Program-made: the position numbers and the translations under genes
The notes under the pieces: model-generated
What the model was told of the DNA's origin: nothing
The model's database searches: none
The model's input: only the letters and a program-made list of their open reading frames with translations
Shown here: piece by piece, positions 11,561 through 23,482 of the stretch
How positions within the stretch are numbered: the stretch's first letter is position 1
Layout: the number at the start of each line of letters is the position of its first letter
DNA from: Sindora glabra
Taxonomy: Eukaryota > Streptophyta > Magnoliopsida > Fabales > Fabaceae
Length of the DNA stretch: 64,000 bases
Assembly (NCBI GenBank): GCA_020226215.1
Contig: CM035236.1
Span: 63,204,268 to 63,268,267, forward strand
Direction of reading: 5' to 3'

Positions 11561-14269
11561 TTTTCCACGTTGGGTGTATACTAAAACTAATGCTTAATAT
11601 CAACATATTTTATTTGAAATGTTAATGGTTGAATGTAGCACATCAGTTTCATTACAATTACCATCTTAATAGATTTCCATGTTAATTTAAAAAAATGATG
11701 TGTTAACTTAGACAAAAAGTTTATCCGAAGATAATTGTAACATTGACTTTCAAATAAACCAACATCATTTTACATAAAAGCTAATGTGCTAAATTGCATA
11801 AATGTGAAATATGTTGTTTTCCATATTGATCTTTATATAAAAACCAATATCTTAATGTAAAGACATCAATTTTAAGTGAAAAAAAAATAGATGTGGTTTC
11901 TATTGAATATTTTTCTTATAAAATAATTGTCATATTGAAATCTTTGAAACTTCAAATCAAATATGATAACAAAAACATGTCAAACAAAAAGAGTATTATT
12001 TTTGTCTTGTTATACAATAAAATCATTATATGTTTTATTTATAACAATGTAAGTTTCATTTCTTTAAATAGAAAGTTATCCAAATGCAAACTTAAACATA
12101 AATAATAGAGAAAATAAATTAAAAAATATGAGAAAGGAGACAATAAATAATCATGAAAATATATTCTAAAATTTTATTTTGTTCCATGTATATCATTACA
12201 TTGGTAAACATAATAAATAACTAAATTTTTATTACATATATATCATTACATCACTACATCGAAAAATACACTAATAATACATAAACAAATAAAAAAAGCA
12301 ATTATGTTCCATTTTGCTGCTAATTCTCTTCATTGGCAAGAATTACACTTTTTTCAATTTTGCACAAAGGGTTCTAAGTCGGAAGGTGTAAAACATCATA
12401 TTCAGCATGACTAAGTCTAGTTAATACATTTGCCTCCATTATTAACTCGAAAGTATGGATCAAATTGGAAGATAACTTCCTTTCTATCTCATCTAACACT
12501 TTTAGAGATGTTATATTTCTCATTAAAGGATTTCCTTCCTCTAATATCTTAAGCTTCACAATGTGATAAAGCCATTTTGTTGAAGAATCATTGTATTTAA
12601 AATGACTAATTCTTATCAAAAGATTCTTCTCACACTGTGAAACCTGAGATATTGGAGGGAAAAAGTGAAAAAGATCCATGACATCTCTAAATGTGCGAAA
12701 TGAATGGAAGGGGAGCTATCTTTGAATTTAACCCAAACTTTTGAATTAAATGATAAAGATTAAGGCATCATCGAGATTTTTAAAATAGACATTACAAGCA
12801 AAATTCATAGGCAATATATAGAACATTATACATCATTTATGAAACTATAGCTAATGTCTCAAATATGAATTTTTATCATTTAGATTGGCTGCTAATATAC
12901 CTTTAGACATCAGTTAAGTCAAACACCAATGTGCAAAGGGCTTGCAATTTAAAGTATAACAGTTGAAATTACTTGAGATGTTAGTTATCTACACAATTAA
13001 CATTGTACATTTTTGTAATTTCATGTAACCTTGTGAATACCATAGTAAGGTTTAATTAGCAAGCTATAGATAATCTTTTACACACTGGTTGTTTATAAGA
13101 ATTGACATTATACATTTATGCAATTTTTCATAACCACATAAATCCTATGATTAGTTGGCTATAGATATACTTTCAAATATTAGTTCTTATATTCAAATGA
13201 TGTCTAATGCTTAACCCTACTTTCAAATACAACATTTGGTGTTCTTTTCAATGTTAGATATTTAAAACTTGACATAAGGATTTAGAATCTTATATCCATA
13301 TTGAATTTCATTAAATAATAGACATGGTTTATGTGTTTTTTTTTCTTTAACTAGTATGATAGTAAAATTTGTTACAAATAACAGAGACAATTTTAAAATA
13401 AAGAAATATTTGACACTTCAAACAATGATATCATTATACAGTATAGATCAAAGATGATAACAAGAGAAGATCATTATATGAAGAAATTACAAGTGAAAAT
13501 ACAATAAAGATTATGTATCATAATAAATTTCAAATTTTTGTCACTGATCTTATTATAAATCCTATTAAAATATCCCATCCATTTTGTAATCGTTGGAGAT
13601 GTTAAAGAATGGATGGAATGTTTCAATAAGTTTCCTATTAATAGCTGGATTTCACCAAAAGCATCCCATAATTAGGTTTCAAAATACAAATCTAGTTTCA
13701 AATCTTATGGAAACACACCATCCATTCTATGAGCTTGCTAAAGGCTCTAAAGAATGGATAGGGTGGTTCCATAAAATTATAAACTAAAGATATCACTTAA
13801 AGTCCATTAAGTCTAATTGTGAATCTTATTAAAATATCTCATCCATTATGAGAGTGCCAAGACTCCAAAAAATAGATGGGATGTTTCAATAAAATTCCTA
13901 ATAAGAGATATTGCCAGAGACTTTCATAAAAAAATGGAAAGTTAGAGCACAAAGCTTAAAATTTATCATAAAACCAATGTGTTAAGGTATATCAATTTCT
14001 AAGGCATCAAATTTAACATTGATTATATAAAAGAAATCGAGATGGTAACTTTATCCCTATTTTCTGAACTAACTCTTCACATCCCTTTAAACATCAATTC
14101 TGTAATAACCAACATAAAAAGATATAATGGTTTTATAATATTCATTTTTAGTTAAAGTTAACATGTTAGGTTACTCATATTTTTAAAAATTGCATTATGC
14201 AATTATATACATTGATTTTTCACTTTAATAGATATTAGTCACTTAACATATTATCACATTTCTATAGTG
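11561..14269 (-). mobile_element. Probable CACTA subterminal region with degenerate repeats
   Basis: This stretch is peppered with short related strings in both orientations: 'aaccaacatc', 'aaaccaatatc', 'gacatcaattttaag', 'agacatcagttaag', 'caccaatgtgc' and 'aaccaatgtgt'. They look like decayed forms of an aaccgatgtc motif and its complement; such dense subterminal repeats are typical of CACTA elements. On the minus strand the right end would read CACTATAGAAAT (14269 down to 14258), close to the common CACTACAAGAAA terminus. A 101-codon open stretch at 12374-12679 (minus) has no recognised domain; I do not call it a gene. Confidence 0.45.
13562..13897. repeat. Three tandem foldbacks (about 70-77 bp each)
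   Basis: Three related inverted repeats lie at 13562-13629, 13702-13777 and 13821-13897. Each has a left arm containing the core CATCCATT and a right arm containing AATGGAT or AATAGAT, with arms of about 24-29 bases matching at roughly 80%. Loops are about 15-25 bases. The arms of the three units resemble one another, so the set arose by duplication of one hairpin. They lie in the presumed CACTA subterminal region. They might be remnants of a small MITE or hairpins able to form small RNA; nothing shows expression. Confidence 0.65.
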
Positions 14270-15059
14270 ATGGAGTGACATGAAGCTAAAATGAAAAAGG
14301 TATAAGCAATCAAGTATAGTGACCACTTGTTTGATCTTTTATATAAGGCATGGGTCGCATATAAAAAGAAAAAAGAAATGTTTAAATAGATAGTTGAGCC
14401 AAATTGGGAAGTAATGCTTAATTTATGGTAAATAGAAGAGAAATGTAAAAAAACTTCTTGAACAGAACACATAAAATAGAAACTCTAACATGGTAGTCTA
14501 GGTTATTCTCACACATAGGCCGATCAATCCCTATGATTAAAAATGATAGGAAACATGTAAGAACCTTTATGTGTGGTGATTAGTTTTCATTTATTCTTTA
14601 TAGGTGATTAAATACTAATATAATGTTTATGGTGCAATATGAAAGGAAATATTAATGGGAATTTAGTTGATGTTGTCATAGTTGTTTCAAAAGACTTATA
14701 GAAACGATAAGTAATTTATCTTGAAGAAGTCTTAGTAGACATAGGTAAGGGACATTATTTCCTTTCCTTTATTTTCCTTTATAAATGTCATTATACTACC
14801 ATAGCAATACCTTTCTTTTCATTTTCCTTACATTTATTGTTTTAAATTTACTATATTATAACTCTTTAATTGTATTACATATGTTGGTTGATGTTTAAAG
14901 AATTTACACAATATGAAAGCTTCATATTTGCATTAATTAGGATACATAGATTGTGCATATATATCTTATTGTATGCATGGAAAAACTTCTTCTAATCTAT
15001 AACTTTAGTTAATTGATATTTGAACTTAATATTTCATGGGCGAGAAAAGTTTACTTAGT
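14270..15059. other. Intergenic, nothing recognised
   Basis: AT-rich sequence between two CACTA relics. No coding domain or clear repeat was found. A 72-codon open stretch on the minus strand (14254-14472) has no recognisable features. Confidence 0.4.
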
Positions 15060-15500
15060 AGGTTAATGAAGAGTTCTAAGAGTTATCAAGCAGTGGTGGT
15101 GAAAGTGAAAAGGCAATAGATGAATGTGATCATAGGATAAGAGAAATATCTACAGCTAATGGTGTAAACCTATTCTACAAGGCTATTGATGACTTAAAAG
15201 AAGGTAGTTGTATCGGCTTCATTCCAGGGGTCATGTTCCAGTGGTAGAAAATTAGGCTCATTTGTTTCACCTAAGCTAACCTAACCATAACTCATTGTAG
15301 AGGATGTCATTGCTTCCCTTATCTTTAAGAGTGCCTTGGACCAAATATTAGATGAGTGCAACCACCAAGTAGTTAAAGGTCAATGTGAATCTAAATAACA
15401 AATAGTACAATTGTGATCTCAGTTATCTACAATTTTGACTACATTAACATCTCTTGCCACTTGAAGCCCAAATGCACAAGCCCCATCAAAATTTAAGAAT
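15060..15500 (+). pseudogene. CACTA tnpA-like (Transposase_24-type) relic
   Basis: A plus-strand reading with stops gives GGESEKAIDEC, LFYKAIDDLKEGSCIGFIPG and later LQSQLSTILTTLTSLAT. This loosely fits the C-terminal part of plant En/Spm second proteins, which have a VGGxxKGRVYGLGS-like block followed by a coiled, Q/L-rich segment. The fit is weak and rests on two short blocks plus the terminal-type repeats that follow. If right, it belongs to a second CACTA element on the plus strand, separate from the TNP2 relic. Confidence 0.35.
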
Positions 15501-15872
15501 ATTATTCTTTTAAATGACATTGAGTGAGCATGCACTTAGAAAGGAATTGTGGACCTCATTGATAGTTACATAAGCAAATTAATAGTGAGAAAATTGGCAA
15601 GGGCACATTTCTTTCACAAAATTTAGTGATGGGTAGTGGACATTGCTATTTGCTCGCAAGAACTTTTAAAATTAATTTGCTGAATTTTAATTTTTACAAT
15701 GAAATAAAAAAAATTTAGTGATAGGATTATTCCTTCATTGAATTTAATAAGGGAAACACTTCTTACCTTGCATAAATTTAATGAGGGAGCTTTTAGTTAA
15801 GAGTTAGTGAGGCATAATGTTCATCATTAAATTATAATTAACGATGGAATTCTTATGTTTAGTAAGGAACAT
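15501..15872 (+). mobile_element. Terminal-type inverted repeats of a second CACTA relic
   Basis: Repeated strings of the type 'aaatttagtgatgg', 'cttcattgaattta', 'aaatttaatgaggg' and 'catcattaaatt' occur in alternating orientation from 15610 to 15850. They resemble decayed aaatttagcgacgg motifs found in subterminal regions of eudicot CACTA elements. The stretch ends at the 5' LTR of element E. Confidence 0.4.
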
Positions 15873-18800
15873 TGTAACACTAGTAAAAAATTTAACAAAT
15901 AAAGACTAATAGAATTAGATCAAATAGTGTCCGAGAATGGGTAATTAGTTAAATTACTCATTTATTTTTAATAGAACTATTTATTAGTAATAATGGATGG
16001 AAAATTTATTTTGGAAATATTTGGAGAAAATTTGAGAGAATTAAAAGAATGCATAAGTAATTAATGGATAGAACTTAATAGAGCTAAAAGAAGTAAAATG
16101 AATCCTAGTAATAAGAATTTTACAAAAAATTTTGATGGCTAATTAAAGTAATTTTAGAGGTAGTCAAGATCTAAGGTTGATATGATTTTGAAATAATTTA
16201 ACACTTTTACTCAAGGATACCTTAAAATTAACCCAAGGGGGAAAAAATGCAATTTTATCCCATTTAAATAAGGGCAAACAACCATTTAAGGGAGCAATGA
16301 GGAATTTGGTATAATTTATGGGCCTTAAGACAATATCACTTGACATTGGGATACTTAAGTAATTTTTAATTAGTTTTGAATTCATTAGCCATTAAAAAAT
16401 TGATAGAAATAAGACTTGGTGATAAGAAAGCATACAGAATATTCCCTTGATGATATCATAAGGATAATGTCACTATAGTGACATGAGCAAGATGTCATTA
16501 GCTTAGGCATCACTTCTCTCCATATTTTAAATAGAAGTTAAAGATAAAATTGCTTCTCACATTGAGAGTAACCCATTGCCATAACAAGAAAATGAAAGGA
16601 AGAAAGAAAAAAAATTGCAATCCTACACCTACTTCATCTTCTTCTTCAATCTAGTAAGATAGTGGAAGGTTTTAAAAGATTTTTAAAGAATTGATAGGGT
16701 TTTAGCTCCTAAAAAGAGATAAACCTTTATAAACCCTACTAAACTTTATTTATCTTTTTAAATTGTTTTGAAAAGCTCCCTTCATCTTCTTCTTCATCTC
16801 TTGAAAGAGAAAGCAATTTTTCTTGAGTTACATTTGGAAATTAGTAGAGTGTTGGTTCATGTGATCATCCAAAAAGAGGTAAAAAAGAGAAGTTCTAGCA
16901 ATTTTTAAAGGTGAGTAGAGATCTTCTACTTTTCTATTTAGTTTTCTTCTAAGAATGTTATTATATATAAGATGTACATATGTTGTTGTGATTGACCATC
17001 ATTTGTTGTGCTAAAGTCATGAGTATTCATGGTGGATTATTTATTACAACTATGTTCTATGGTTGATGATGTATTGAAACCTTGATTATCATGGTGGATT
17101 AGTTCAAAAAGAATTTTCTTCATAGTTTTATGATGGATTAAAAGTGTTAATTTTTGAAGATGATTCTTTTTCAACAACAAGAAAAGGTTTCTTTTCCAAA
17201 AATCTATGATTTTAAAAATGATGATTTGAAAAATAGCAACTTGATTTTTATGATTGGAAAAGTAAATGTTTGAATGGTTTCTCAAAAATGGAGGAACAAA
17301 GAATGTTTAAAAAAATGAATTTGCAAAAGTAAAAACTCTTGAAAAGGGAATTACCATCCTATATACTATATAAAATGTATAAAAATCAAATTTGAAAAGA
17401 AAATAGTTTTAGAAAGCATATAAGAAGCTTTTGAGTTTCCTTATGGTATATAGTAAAAAATTATATTTTATGATAAAATTAGGAAATACTAATTTACACT
17501 TTTACATGAATGTTTAAAAATAATTACATCAAAGTTTTCAAGAAAAATTCACTTTGAAATAAGCTTTAGAGGCTTTAAGGTTCTCATAGGAGTGAAGGAA
17601 AAAAATTCTTTTTTTCTTATAAAAACTTGTTACACTATATTATAAACTAATTTTGAGATATTATTATACATTTATACCAAGGTTTTTAATGTAAAAATGC
17701 TTGAAAATAAGTAGGGAATCATGATTTGAACTAAAGAAATAATATAATAAAATTTTGTTTTACAACATTATTTTATCTTCTACAAAAGATTTTGAAATGT
17801 AACCATCTAGGTAATTTTTGTAATTTGTTTTAAGAATGGGAAGGAGTAAAAAAATAATGTTTAAAATCTTTAAAAATAGCTAGAATTTTACAATAAAAAT
17901 TCTAGAAAATTTGAAGAAAAATGGTATTTTCAAGCTCAAGATATCTTCATTCAAACTATTTCAATAATTTGTGTTATAAATAATTTTTGGGACTTTTTAT
18001 TTGAAAAAATGATTGAAAAATTATATTTTGGGAATTTAAATTTATTCCTAAATTTTTAGAAAAAATTTATTGAAGTTTGATATTTAAAATAGAATTTCCA
18101 AGAAAAGTGTGCCTTTTTTGAACTATTTTGACAATTGGGTGTAAAGGTAACTTATATGATTTCTATTGAGAAAGGAAAAAGTTCAAAAATGAATGTTAAA
18201 TACTATTTTTTAATATCTTGAGTTTTTCATAATTTCTTTTACTAATTTTTATATTTTAAAAGGATTTCCAAGATTGGTGTGCTCATTGGAGCCTAATTGG
18301 GGAGCATGTAAGAATGTTTGAAATTTTTTTTAGGCATGAGCAAAGTTATATTTTTATAATTTTCACTTCTAAATGGGATTATGAATTCCTTATTTTTAAT
18401 GTGAAGAAATAGTTCTCAAATTTATTACGATGCCATATGAAATATAGGCCTAAATATGCCTAAGTTTAGGAGTTATAGAACTTTGAAGAATCCAACTTTT
18501 TATACGCCATGATTTTTTAAAAACTATATAGTATTTGGTTAACAACATACAATCTTACTTGTGAGAATATTAGTATAAGAAATTAATAGAATGGAATTTA
18601 ATTAATAATGTTGTGAAAAGTCACAAAGTGCTTTACGAGTTTTTATGACGAAACTGTGAGTTTAATTTGATATTAATGCATAACTTATATTTTGAATTAA
18701 TTTGTGAAACACACATACACTATAACTCCCTTACTTAATAACGCCTTATTCCTCTTTTAATAGATAATTAGCGCATACTAAAATGCTATTTGCTCCAAAT

Positions 18801-19235
18801 TACTCGGAATATCTCAAATATGCTTATCTCAAACACATGATCAAAAGTCATATAATTACTCATAAGTTCAACTTTACAAATTGTACATCCATCATATACA
18901 ATGTTATCAACTATACAATTATTTACAACTTCAAATACTATTGCCCTTTATCGTGAGAGCCCTTGGAAGCATCACCTGGAATGGTTAGTCACAATACAGA
19001 AAACATGAGAAACAAAGTTTCTCAGTAGCTAACTAGTGCTATAAAAACATTTCAAACCACTCCAGATCCTTAAGCAATTAAGACATACGTTTCGAAATCC
19101 AATAATCATTCATCAACATATTCAATATTATACTATTATAGGAAATACGCATCACACACACAGCAATTCACAACAATCATCAAGTCCATTTAAGGACTTA
19201 TCACAATATCTAGATGGCCATCACAAACAATCGTA

Positions 19236-19412
19236 CTCAGGCCTCATACAGCATCACGCTGTCTTCCCGGGGTTCCCATGCCAAAAGGCCTAACACAGTA
19301 TCACACTGTCTTCCTGAGGTCCCTGGCCATAGGTACCACAACACTCACAATATCATTCCGGGGACCCGAGCCATAGGCCGAACATAGTAATCTACTGTCT
19401 TCCCGGAATGCG
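19236..19412 (-). repeat. Minisatellite inside LTR A1
   Basis: Roughly 60-80-bp units share a 'cacagtatcacactgtcttcc' type core, then 'cgggg' or 'gagg', then 'gccataggcc'. The same array lies at 26905-27162 in copy A2, which has one extra unit, and at about 47400-47580 in A3. The core itself is a small inverted repeat (acagt...actgt). Confidence 0.7.
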
Positions 19413-19811
19413 CACACAGCAATTTCATATTCATTCCATACAATGGCATAAAACACATAAAATCATGTAATTAGAAAACAAAGCTTAAGGATAAAGCTAG
19501 CTACCTTTCACAAGCTTCCAATGTGATGTTCCTTTTGCTCTCACCAAAAACTCCTTTACACCTCCTCTTGCCTTCGCAAGATGGCACTCCTCAGTCTATA
19601 CAAATACACATCATAGTTTCTTATTAGAATATTATCACTTTCCTTAATCCTCATGTATTCTTTACTTTCTCCACTTAATTAAATGCATACTTAGATGCTC
19701 TATACTTTACTTTCCAACCTTGAACTAACACATAAGAACATTAGAAAAGGATCCAAGGGCAAAGCCATGCAAAACATGAAGGATTAAAGTCAAAAAGATC
19801 ACTCAGCAAAG

Positions 19812-20048
19812 AACACGGGGGTCCCATACCCCGTGTTCAGGGCCGTGTTTCTCACTGGATGGCTTCGAGGCTTCACTGGCTTAATCAGAGAAGAACACGG
19901 GGGAGAACACGGGCCGTGTTCTACCCCGTGTATATCACTGCCCTTCAGCCCTGAGGTAAACACGGGGAGTGTTGCACCCCGTGTAAAACACTGATCAGCT
20001 GCGACAAGGAACACGGGGTACAACACGGGCCGTGTTCCACCCCGTGTA
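19812..20048 (-). repeat. GC-rich palindrome array in LTR A1
   Basis: Four units each contain an inverted pair ACACGGGG...CCCCGTGT, at about 19812-19844, 19892-19930, 19962-19985 and 20011-20048. Two of them carry an inner ACACGGGCCGTGT palindrome. Spacers of about 30-50 bases share a 'cactg' or 'gctgatc' string. The array is far more GC-rich than its surroundings. The corresponding arrays in A2 and A3 show that it is an inherited part of the LTR. Confidence 0.85.
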
Positions 20049-21924
20049 CCTTGCTGATCCTCCGAAAACACATTAAACAACTAAGACTCCTTTCTTCCTT
20101 CTTTTTCATATCCATAGTTTTGGCTTCTCAAAAGGAAAAATGCACACAAACACTTTCATAACTTCAAGTTTCATCTTTCATAGGCTTTAGGCTTCATAAA
20201 ACTTATTCTAACTTCACCAACTTAGCCAAGTTCTAAACACATCATGCCCATACTACACATGCATCATTATACCCTAAAAACCCAGGTGTGTAACCATGAT
20301 TTTCTTGTTGTTTTTACACTAAACCAAAGCTATAAATCAACACTACAACATTCAAAACATCATCAAACATGTTCAAATCCTCCTAAACTCCATGTTCAAT
20401 CACCCTTGACTTTACCAACTTCAAGATTTCAAGAAAATAAGAAGATTACATTAAAGAGCTCTTAGAGGAGATCATTTTTACCTCTTGGTGCAACTTGAGA
20501 ACCCTCACTTGGAGCTCCCTAAACTTGATCAAACTTGGGCTTTTCCTCAATCTAGGGACATCAATAGATAGAGCTTGGTGAGAGGAGCAATTTTCCCTTC
20601 TACACCTTAGCTTGAATCTCACTATTTTTAGGTGAAAAAGCTATGAGAAACTTTCTCTCTCTTCCTTCTCTCTCTCTCACGTCTAAGCTTCTTTCATGGA
20701 GAAATTCTGCAGCTTTTTTGAAAAAGGAGAAGAGAGAAGACTTTTCAAGAAGCTTCTAGGGCAATTTAGTCATTTCTAAGATTCTCAAGGGTATTTTAGT
20801 CCTTTTTCACCAAAAGTAAGGCTATTCTTGCCATTAATTTTCTAGCAATGACACTTGTCATAAGTCCATTGGTCACACTAATTAAAATCACATATTGCAC
20901 CCCAAACTCTTGGTTATTTATATTAGATCCCAAATCCTTAATTACTTTCACTTTAACCACACCTGATTCTGCACTTTTGCAATTTAGTCCATAGGGTTTC
21001 TATCTATTTAAAATTCCTTACACTTTCAGACTCAGACAACTTCCCTTTTTAGGGTTTCCTAACCTCCTCTGATCATTTATACTATTTAGGGAAATTAATT
21101 CTTTCCCTACCACCCCTTTTTCTCTCAAAATTTCGTTTACCTTATACTTAAGTTCCTTTGACCTAAAATTCACCCACCAGACTAATTCAATCATTTTCTT
21201 CATTTTTACTGTCTCAGAAATTAAAGATTCAAATAATAGAATTGAAAATTCGGGACATTACATACACACATACATTAGTGATTTTACATGTAAGGGTAAT
21301 TGTAAATGACAATGAACTCTAGAATGGATTTGCAATATGTTGATGTAGCAATTGGAAGTAAGAATGCTTGTTGTGATCACTTGTAAAGTGATGAGATATT
21401 GTAAACTCCTTCTTTATTTATGGTTGCTAAAAGGTGATGAATAATTGTGAATACATTTTTCTAAATAATAAGTTATGTTATATTACTATGTGATGTTTTG
21501 TTAACAATGACTTGCATTCTAACCATTCCTTATTTTATGTGAAAAATGGGCTAGTAAATGCCCTATATGAAAAAAATGAGTTAGTGCATGCTCTATATTA
21601 TGGTTATCTTAAGGCCTAAATGCTTATATGATGATATGACAAGTTGGCATGACCTATCATATGAGACCATATGGAGATGATGGGAGTTTTCACCCAGCAC
21701 CTTACATTTTGAGTCACAAGAATGAAATCGGGTAAAAGCCAAAGGATAAGGCTAGGATATGCATGGTTATGATTTGTGTGGAGTAACAAGGTGGAACCTT
21801 CGATGATTCTTTACAATTTAAGCTAATCATAAATGATTATTATTCATTGTCTTAGTGAACTATGCTCAATTTGCATTGTATTAATTTCTTAATTCTGCAA
21901 CAAATAGAAATATTTGAAATAAAT

Positions 21925-22140
21925 ATGGAAAGAAATTATGCTTAGAATATACCTAAATATGTCTTATGTATACTAACTAGAAAACTTGTGCTATAGCTAT
22001 TTTATAAAGTAATTTTATTATTATGGAAAGAAATTATGCTTAGAATGTTCATAATATATGTCTTATGTATGATTAGTTTTCTTTACTAAAACTAATTAGA
22101 AAACTCATGCAATAGCTATCTTACTAAGTAATTTTAATAC
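21925..22140 (+). repeat. Tandem duplication private to the E 5' LTR
   Basis: Two copies of a roughly 100-bp unit begin 'atggaaagaaattatgctta' at about 21925 and 22023. The corresponding stretch of the 3' LTR (about 40.57-40.69 kb) has one copy, so the duplication arose after insertion of E or was lost from the other LTR. Confidence 0.75.
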
Positions 22141-22720
22141 TCATTGGACTTATGGATATTGCTTTTTAGATACTTCACTACTTAATGGCCTTTATTGAAA
22201 TCACTAACATATGGCAACATGTTTACAAGATAGCTTATGAAGCTTATAAACTTAAGTTCCACTTTGGCATGGGTATAGACCACACTAGTACATAGCTACT
22301 AGCCAAAGCATGAGTAGTAAAAATAGAATAAAGGATTCCCGATGCACTTTAGGATTTCTTTAACTAACATTAAGCGAAAGATGTATATTGTGTTATCTCA
22401 GGGACCTTAATTCTAGCATTTGCTAGCTATATTACTTAATTCTATTTTGATGTGCACTAGTTTCTTAAAAGTCACGCAATAGATTCCACAACCACTAAGA
22501 TACTTGCAATCCTACATGCATTGCCAATAGATATACCACTACTTGAGAACATTTGTTCTCAAGATTCTAACATCATTGACACTTAGTCCAATTAATAATT
22601 GTCATATTTTTTTAAGAAAATTGTTTGACTATCTATAGCATTTTCCTAATTGTTTGAAATTTTCACAATTATGTTACTACATGACCTAAGTAATATTCTA
22701 TTTGATTAATTTATGAATAC

Positions 22721-22823
<103 letters not shown>

Positions 22824-23206
22824 ACTTTTGACTTTATTCTGGTTATCTTATAGTTTTGTAAAGAAAAATGAAATGATGATGAATTTCATCTACATCAAAG
22901 GTAAATTTGTATTATTGAGTTGAAAATAATTAGTTAAGTAATGCATGGACATGTATTTTAAAAAAAAACTTGTTAGATCGATTTCAAGAAATATATAAGA
23001 AAATATTTTTTTGCTGACTTTAAAATTTGAAGAGTATGTTATCTTTAGAATATTTTACAAATAGAATTAGATATTTATATTTTTAAACTTGGTCCAATTT
23101 TATGGTGTTTATTTCATGGTTTGAACAATTATACTAAGATTAAAACTTAAATATTTCTAAAAAAATAAAAAATATTCCTTATCTTATCTTAAGTCTGAGT
23201 AACTAA

Positions 23207-23340
23207 AAACATGTTGATTTTCTTAAGGTATTTTCCAATGTTATTCAAACAAGGTTTCCTAATGGTTTGGTTAAAACATGTTTGTTTTCCTAAGGGATTT
23301 TCAAATGTTATTCAAACAAGGTTTCCTAATGATTTGTTTC
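23207..23340 (+). repeat. Tandem duplication (about 70 bp) private to the E 5' LTR
   Basis: Two copies of a unit containing 'ttattcaaacaaggtttcc' lie side by side. The 3' LTR (52150-52215) has a single copy. Confidence 0.75.
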
Positions 23341-23482
23341 AAATTGATTTCCATTAAGAAACATTTTCTTAATTCTTATTAGACAATTAATAATCTCCTA
23401 AAATAGTTCTAAAATCCATCTATTTTGAGAATCTACTAGAAGTAAAGGCCTTTTGATAAATAAATATTTTCTAAAATCACTT

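Larger units (their letters stand above)
18721..21262 (-). mobile_element. Solo LTR, family A copy 1 (2542 bp)
   Basis: In the minus sense it starts TGTAATGTCCCG (21262) and ends GGGAGTTATA (18721), the usual final CA having become TA. It is flanked by a perfect 5-bp duplication, tacac, at 18716-18720 and 21263-21267. Sequence on either side joins to match 39.87-39.96 kb in the E 3' LTR, which has no insertion there. The 1.0-1.4 kb interior holds a GC-rich palindrome array and a second short tandem array. No coding capacity. TGTAATGYCCCG starts are common in plant Ty3/gypsy LTRs; the lineage is not assigned. Confidence 0.92.

Noticed and set aside
12374..12679. 101-codon open frame on the minus strand
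   Set aside because: No recognised domain, no neighbouring coding evidence, and it lies in a CACTA subterminal repeat region.
13562..13897. A known miRNA precursor cluster
   Set aside because: The arms do not match a miRNA I can name with confidence, and three tandem hairpins in a transposon end have a simpler origin.
19812..20048. CRISPR-like array of palindromic repeats
   Set aside because: This is plant DNA, the units are few and variable, and the same array sits at the same place in three LTR copies.
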